64,000 nt of DNA from Bimuria novae-zelandiae CBS 107.79 (taxonomy: Eukaryota; Ascomycota; Dothideomycetes; Pleosporales; Didymosphaeriaceae). Below, in pieces: positions 59,801 to 64,000 of the stretch (position 1 is the stretch's first letter; every line of letters begins with the position of its first letter). The notes below the pieces were generated by a model, which saw only the letters and a program-made list of their open reading frames with translations, searched no databases and had not been told where the DNA came from. A program made the position numbers and the translations under genes. The DNA is taken from NCBI GenBank assembly GCA_010015655.1, contig ML976716.1, positions 277,471-341,470 on the forward strand. Direction: 5' to 3'.

Positions 59801-62286
59801 CCTCTAGTTCTTCCAGACTAGATTTATATAGAGGACTGTAGTTGTTCGGAAGGGGTTCGGTGAGCATAATCTTATAGTTATATAGTTAGCGCGGGGGTAG
59901 CTTATCGGCCGTAGTCTTGCTAAACATATCTTAATACTAATGGTATATCTAGGGAAGTCGTTCTTTAACAAGACAAGCATTCTTAGGATCTTTAGCGTGG
60001 CGTTAAGTTTGTATATAGTCTAACAGGCGTTCGATTTCGTACAGAGAAGTAGTAAAGAATTCGTTAACTAGCTTTTTTATGTTAAAGTAAAAGGCGTTTG
60101 CTAAGATAAGAGTAATTATAGGCATCCGCATCGCCTGCGGAGCGGATACGGAACGGGCAGGTTTTGGAGCGGGATCCTAAGAAATTAGGGGTACTGTCTT
60201 CCTACTTAGAGGGAGAGGATGAGGCAGTCGAATGAGGCCCTTAATGCGATTAACTATAGGGCTGTTCTTCATCCGATATTGTTCCTGTTCCTATAGGATA
60301 TCCCGGCGACGAATGTCTTACTACACCTCTAAGTTTTAAATTAGCTATTCTAGCTGCATTAAGATAGTTTTAGAGGGATCGTAGGTCTTAGGATACTTTA
60401 CTAGCTATAAGATCTAATTCCGCTCCGTATCTAATTAAAGCTTAAAGCGCTTAAGCTATTAGAGTCCTAGGATACAGTCCTGTGTTCCTAAGTCTATTAC
60501 TATAAAGGGGCAGTTGCGAATCGTTCGCCTATCTATCCTTATGTACAAACGAATGTATCGGTCCACTAGGGCACGAATCTTATTCAAGAACCCTCGAACC
60601 ATAACGCGGTATAGTAGTTTTCGGATAAGAATATAAAGTAACTAAGATAAAGAAGCTATAATTTAAGAATTAATAAAAAGAAAATCTTAGGCACTAGTGT
60701 TAATAAGGGCATTAAGTTAGATCCCGTACCTGTTCAAACGGAGTACGAGGGGGGTTTAAAAGTAAGGACTTTTTAGTAACTTTAATAAATCTATATTAGA
60801 AAGGTCGTACTTACTTATACCTAGGGCGGAGGCTTTTCCTAGGCGTCTTTATTTCCCGGGGATACTTCCTCATCCGCATTAACGTATTCTTAATTAGAGT
60901 CTGGTTCTACTCCGATTTCGCGGACGCGGGGTTAAGGGCAATCTCTAATAAAGTGTCCTAACTTTTTATAGTTATAGTAGGTGTTAGAACTTGTCTGTAT
61001 TATTAGAGGTTGCGACGGCGGGACTATCCTATCTTAGGGTGTATTTAGAGTAGATTCCTTAATAAGCCTGTATAGTACCTTAGTTAGGGTACTAAGATAA
61101 ATTTCTTCCTTATAGTTCTTCTAACGTAGAGGTTAATTTATACTAGTTATAAAGCAGGTAAAGGAACTTGTTAGTGCATTTCGCGTTTCTAAGTTAAAGG
61201 CTATTAGGTGGGCTACTATTTTCTTAAAGGAATTATTCTATAGGTGCTTAAACCCTATATTTAGAGCCCTTAAGGATAGTGTTATCTTTTCCTACAGGAA
61301 TAGAGACTATTTATCTTTATAAACTCTGCCTTGGATTGCTGCACTAATAAACTTAGCCTTAAAGGCAGGGAAAGTTTCCTTAGAGGTTATTTTTAAGCGT
61401 TAAAACGTAGTCTAGTACTTAGCTTCCTTATTATTAGATATAAAGAAGGATAATAGTAGTTTAATCATCTCCTTAGCATTCTTAAACCGTAACGTATCTA
61501 AAGTAGCTAGGTACTGGGGTTCCAAATATTCGCGAGCGGTACTAGAAGTATGTTCCTACACTAATGCCATGCGAGCGCGTTTACTTAGATAGTAATCCGC
61601 GTTAATCTCAAGACGGTCCCTAATTAATGCTTGCTATTAAGGAAAGATAAGTTCTTTCCTATTAATTAGGGATTCTATCTTAGGAGTTCGCTTGGATAGC
61701 TTTGCCATAATAGTGGCGGGAGATTCGGACTAGTATCGGAGGGCTGTCGGGGGTGATTTAATTATAGGCCAGGCTTAGTCCCTAGCTTAAGATTCTCTAG
61801 TTAATTGCTCTAGTTGTGCTTGCATTTAACGCAATTAGTTCTAAAGAGCTATTATTAGGTTAGCGGATTAAACTAAATTAGCTTTAGGTCTAATAATAAG
61901 ATTATTTAGAGCATTATTGCTTTCTTCGTCTTCTTCGCTCTTTAAAGGTTCTAGGGGTGGCTAACGGTCTCCTTAAGTCCGACTCTGGGCCGCCTGCCGT
62001 GCCGTTTTTAACAATACTAAAGCAGACATTAACGTTTAATTTTAAGTCTATAGGTTATTAGTAGTTACCACTTTTCTACCTTAGCGCAACTTTACGCGAC
62101 TTTTCTAAAGTTAATCTAATTTGTCTATAATTAGGAGTTCTAAACCTAAAGGCTTTAGTTGGCAGGAGGTCTCTAGAATCCTGCCTATAGAGAAAACCAG
62201 GGACGCGCCGACGCGGGTCCGTTCCGTTCTTATAGCAATATTCTTTAAAGCCATCACCGGCAGTAACGACCTTTTCCGTATAATAT

Positions 62287-62667
62287 ATTAGCGTAGGTCA
62301 CTTAAAGGATCGATATTAGCGTATTTCCTAGTAGAGGCATGTAGGAGTGCGTGTATAAGAATATAGCCTCGAATAAATTAAGTGCCTATAGGCCTAGTAC
62401 GAAAGGATACGGAAAAGGTACTAAACTATAAAGGCCCTAAGCTCCTCTAAATACACCTCTTCCTAGATAGCTAGCTAGCACATATCTGCCATAGGTTGAC
62501 CGTTGGTCTGATGGATCCGAAATAGGTCCGAATCGGATCCGTAGTTCCCCATCGGTCTGATAGATCCGAAATTGGTCCGATACGGATAAGTGTTGGTTTT
62601 CGGATGATCTTGAATCCTGTCTTGACTGGCCAAGGGTTCTCGTGTCGACGAGCGATTGTTCCTGTTA
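62287..62667 (-). repeat. 5' LTR of Gypsy-4, truncated
   Basis: Begins at GCGTAGGTCACTTAAAGG; matches the left LTR from 55792 on. The first ~230 bases of the left LTR are absent. Confidence 0.75.
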
Positions 62668-62906
62668 CAGGTATATATATACAGGACGGGTTCCTTTATT
62701 ATGCTCCTTATAGTTAACTTATATATCTTCTATACGAGTACGTTCTCCTATATAGACTAATAGTTATCTTACTTTATTATAAAATTAAATTATTTAGACT
62801 CGCGCTAAGTGTCGCGTCAACTTATACTACTAAATAATTTATAAAGTACTATGATACCTTACTACCCTAACCTAGATTAGAGTAAGGTGTGAGCGCCTTA
62901 TAACAC
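62668..62906 (+). repeat. Truncated LTR of the Gypsy-3 family, inverted
   Basis: Matches the inner to outer part of the Gypsy-3 LTR in reverse (TATATATATACAGGACGG ... GCGCCTTATAACA). Its left part is missing where Gypsy-4 ends, supporting recombination at this junction. Confidence 0.7.
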
Positions 62907-63425
62907 ATAACATATATTATAAATATATATTAAATTAAGCTATTAAGAAGTTATTATAATTTATAATAATAATTGAAAGGGTGTTACTAGAATTAAGTAC
63001 TAAAATAAGTATTCTTTTTTTCCCTTTTACAGATTACGTAATAGTAGGCCTATTATAATTTTTCTTTTTTTATTAACCCTGGATCGCAGCTTCTTATAGT
63101 ACAAAAAGTATTAAAATCTATAAAGTAAACTAGTTTAGAAGCTGGAGTGTTAGTAGTGTAATACACTCGCTTGTGTAATTAGCTTACTTATAAAGTATAT
63201 TATATATAAGAAATTAATCTCCTTAGCGGATAGTCTAATTCACTTTACGTGGATTTCTTTAGTATTTTAGAAAACTCTGCTAGTAGTGCTACGTTATTAA
63301 ACTAATTAAGCTTTCTAATTAAGTCTACCCTCTAAGGCTTAACTAGAACCTAAGTTTTTAACTCTAGGCTTAGCTTAACTAACTAGTTACGTGATTATTA
63401 TGCTCGATCAAGCCAATCAAGCCAG
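62907..63425. other. RIPed interior of the founder element, right
   Basis: No gene. The last ~130 bases contain the inverted counterpart of the left sub-terminal sequence (AAGCTTTCTAATTAAG near 63310). Confidence 0.5.
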
Positions 63426-63444
63426 CTGATTGTTAGCAACTATG
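63426..63444 (-). repeat. Right terminal inverted repeat of the island
   Basis: CTGATTGTTAGCAACTATG, followed by the target duplication CGCCGAAG (63445-63452). Confidence 0.85.
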
Positions 63445-63452
63445 CGCCGAAG

Positions 63453-63512
63453 GTGCGTGGCTCGCGGGGGGAGGTTGGACGTGGGCAGGACGACGATATG
63501 AAGATAGAGTAG
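63453..63512 (+). pseudogene. Displaced 3' end of the gene starting at 16312
   Basis: If the island and one CGCCGAAG copy are removed, codon AAG (16885-16887) is followed in frame by GTGCGTGGC at 63453 and 19 codons to TAG (63510-63512), ending GQDDDMKIE. The open, acidic, hydrophilic tail in exactly the right frame supports this as the original C-terminus. Confidence 0.65.
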
Positions 63513-64000
63513 GACGCGAGACCAGAGCTTAAGTAATCTGTGTCACTCTTGGCCAGGTTATATCAAGTTTATCGTGCTGGAGCGACGCTCTCTGGCTGCA
63601 TAGCGTGCTGCTTTCTTATTTATTCTATTCGAATGAATGATTGATGATAACCACAGCTCAACCGCACTTTCAGACCCCATCACACGCCTATACAACAGAT
63701 ACAGCGTGGCAGCGCAATGGCGCATTTATATGGTACGCGATAACACTCTGACCATGACAACATCACAGCACTGTCGCACTCGTACTAAATGGTACAAGAT
63801 ACGCATCCAGGATGCACATGAAGATTATTATGCTCGCCGTGTCACTGCTCATGCGCAGCCCATCTCGAACCTCTCCCTGCAGCAAAAACACCTCACCCTA
63901 TCCACACCGTTAACATTACAAAGCCCCCTAGCAGATCTCTCGTCGCGCCTGCCCCCGCGCTCGGTTTACGCTCCAAATCTTTCTTGGACGATATGTCCAT
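63513..64000. other. Low-RIP host DNA, possibly the 3' end of a minus-strand gene at the edge
   Basis: Balanced composition. A minus-strand frame is open from the right edge (MDISSKKDLERKPSAG, ending in TGA near 63890), but it is too short to judge. Nothing else is recognisable. Confidence 0.3.

Larger units (their letters stand above)
55563..62667 (-). mobile_element. Gypsy-4 LTR retrotransposon, minus strand, unequal LTRs
   Basis: Left LTR 55563-56168 (TGTTACGATCC...TTCCTGTTACA). The right LTR, about 62287-62667, is alike only over its last ~380 bases. Minus-strand pol: gag knuckle near 60979-60938 read as YYNYKKLGHFIRDC (both first Cys mutated to Tyr); reverse transcriptase with [10 protein letters not shown] near 59400-59365; integrase 58193-57894 with IDFKEFPKDRAGYDQIMVV preceded by an HHCC-type finger. 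Heavily stop-ridden gag but well-kept RT and integrase stretches. No matching target duplication (CATAA left, GGTAT right), so recombination with another copy is likely. Confidence 0.8.
16888..63444. mobile_element. 46.6-kb nested transposon island with hAT-like ends
   Basis: The left end CATAGTTGCTAACAATCAG (16888-16906) is perfectly repeated, inverted, at 63426-63444. Both ends are flanked by CGCCGAAG (16880-16887 and 63445-63452), an 8-bp target duplication as made by hAT elements. Similarity continues inward: CTTAATTAGAAAGCTTAAT near 16980 recurs inverted near 63310. The founder was probably a modest hAT-like element, since residual non-retroelement DNA lies at 16907-17671, 28393-28936, 53689-55088 and 62907-63425, later filled by retrotransposons. 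No transposase or tyrosine recombinase of a giant element was found in the residual DNA. Confidence 0.8.

Noticed and set aside
16888..63444. A Starship-type giant mobile element with cargo genes
   Set aside because: No tyrosine-recombinase (DUF3435-like) gene near the ends, no intact cargo genes, and an 8-bp duplication with hAT-like ends. The size comes from nested retroelements.
1..64000. CRISPR array, rRNA genes, telomere or centromere satellite
   Set aside because: No regularly spaced short repeats, rRNA cores or tandem satellite were seen; the repeats are dispersed transposons.

Overview
The window looks like filamentous ascomycete DNA (Pezizomycotina; Dothideomycetes is my guess, not proven). 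Short 50-55 nt spliceosomal introns interrupt compact protein genes in balanced-composition DNA. Between them lie long TpA-rich, CpA/TpG-poor stretches full of dead transposons, the footprint of repeat-induced point mutation (RIP; C-to-T at CpA on either strand). Almost all long retroelement frames are broken by TAA/TAG where CAA, CAG or TGG is expected.

Layout. 1-511: end of a Tc1/mariner element with a still-open transposase frame running off the left edge, inserted in a RIP-ruined Copia-like element (514-3760, minus). 3761-4497: a low-RIP island and unassigned AT-rich DNA. 4498-7307: RIP-ruined hAT transposon (plus). 7308-16887: a gene island, mostly minus strand: an amidoligase-like gene with one premature TAG, a coiled-coil protein rich in SUMO-type motifs with two premature stops, an intact type II pantothenate kinase (three exons, one GC-AG intron), a CMP/dCMP-type deaminase-fold gene, a small inverted-repeat element, and an unknown plus-strand gene.

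16888-63444: a 46.6-kb transposon-in-transposon island with 19-bp terminal inverted repeats and an 8-bp target duplication (CGCCGAAG). It sits in the 3' end of the unknown gene, whose frame resumes after the right end. Inside: two Copia copies head to head (17677-22970 and 23090-28387), forming a ~10.7-kb palindrome; an old Gypsy element (28937-53688) that received a solo LTR (29150-29502), a chromodomain Gypsy (29726-36703) and another chromodomain Gypsy (40596-53062); the latter carries a rearranged Copia block in one LTR (40742-46470) and a 128-bp MITE (48350-48477). Further right are another solo LTR (54654-54880), a tRNA-like sequence and a fourth Gypsy (55563-62667) bordered by LTRs of a related family. 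63445-64000 returns to low-RIP host DNA.

Most notable: (i) the datable nest with matching target duplications; (ii) in three Gypsy families, an accessory reading frame on the strand opposite gag-pol, between integrase/chromodomain and the 3' LTR, with a cysteine array spaced like a Zn2Cys6 cluster followed by a charged, helix-prone region; (iii) RIP-type nonsense mutations in single-copy genes near the repeats. There is no operon logic: the host genes are separate housekeeping or unknown genes and the rest is selfish DNA.
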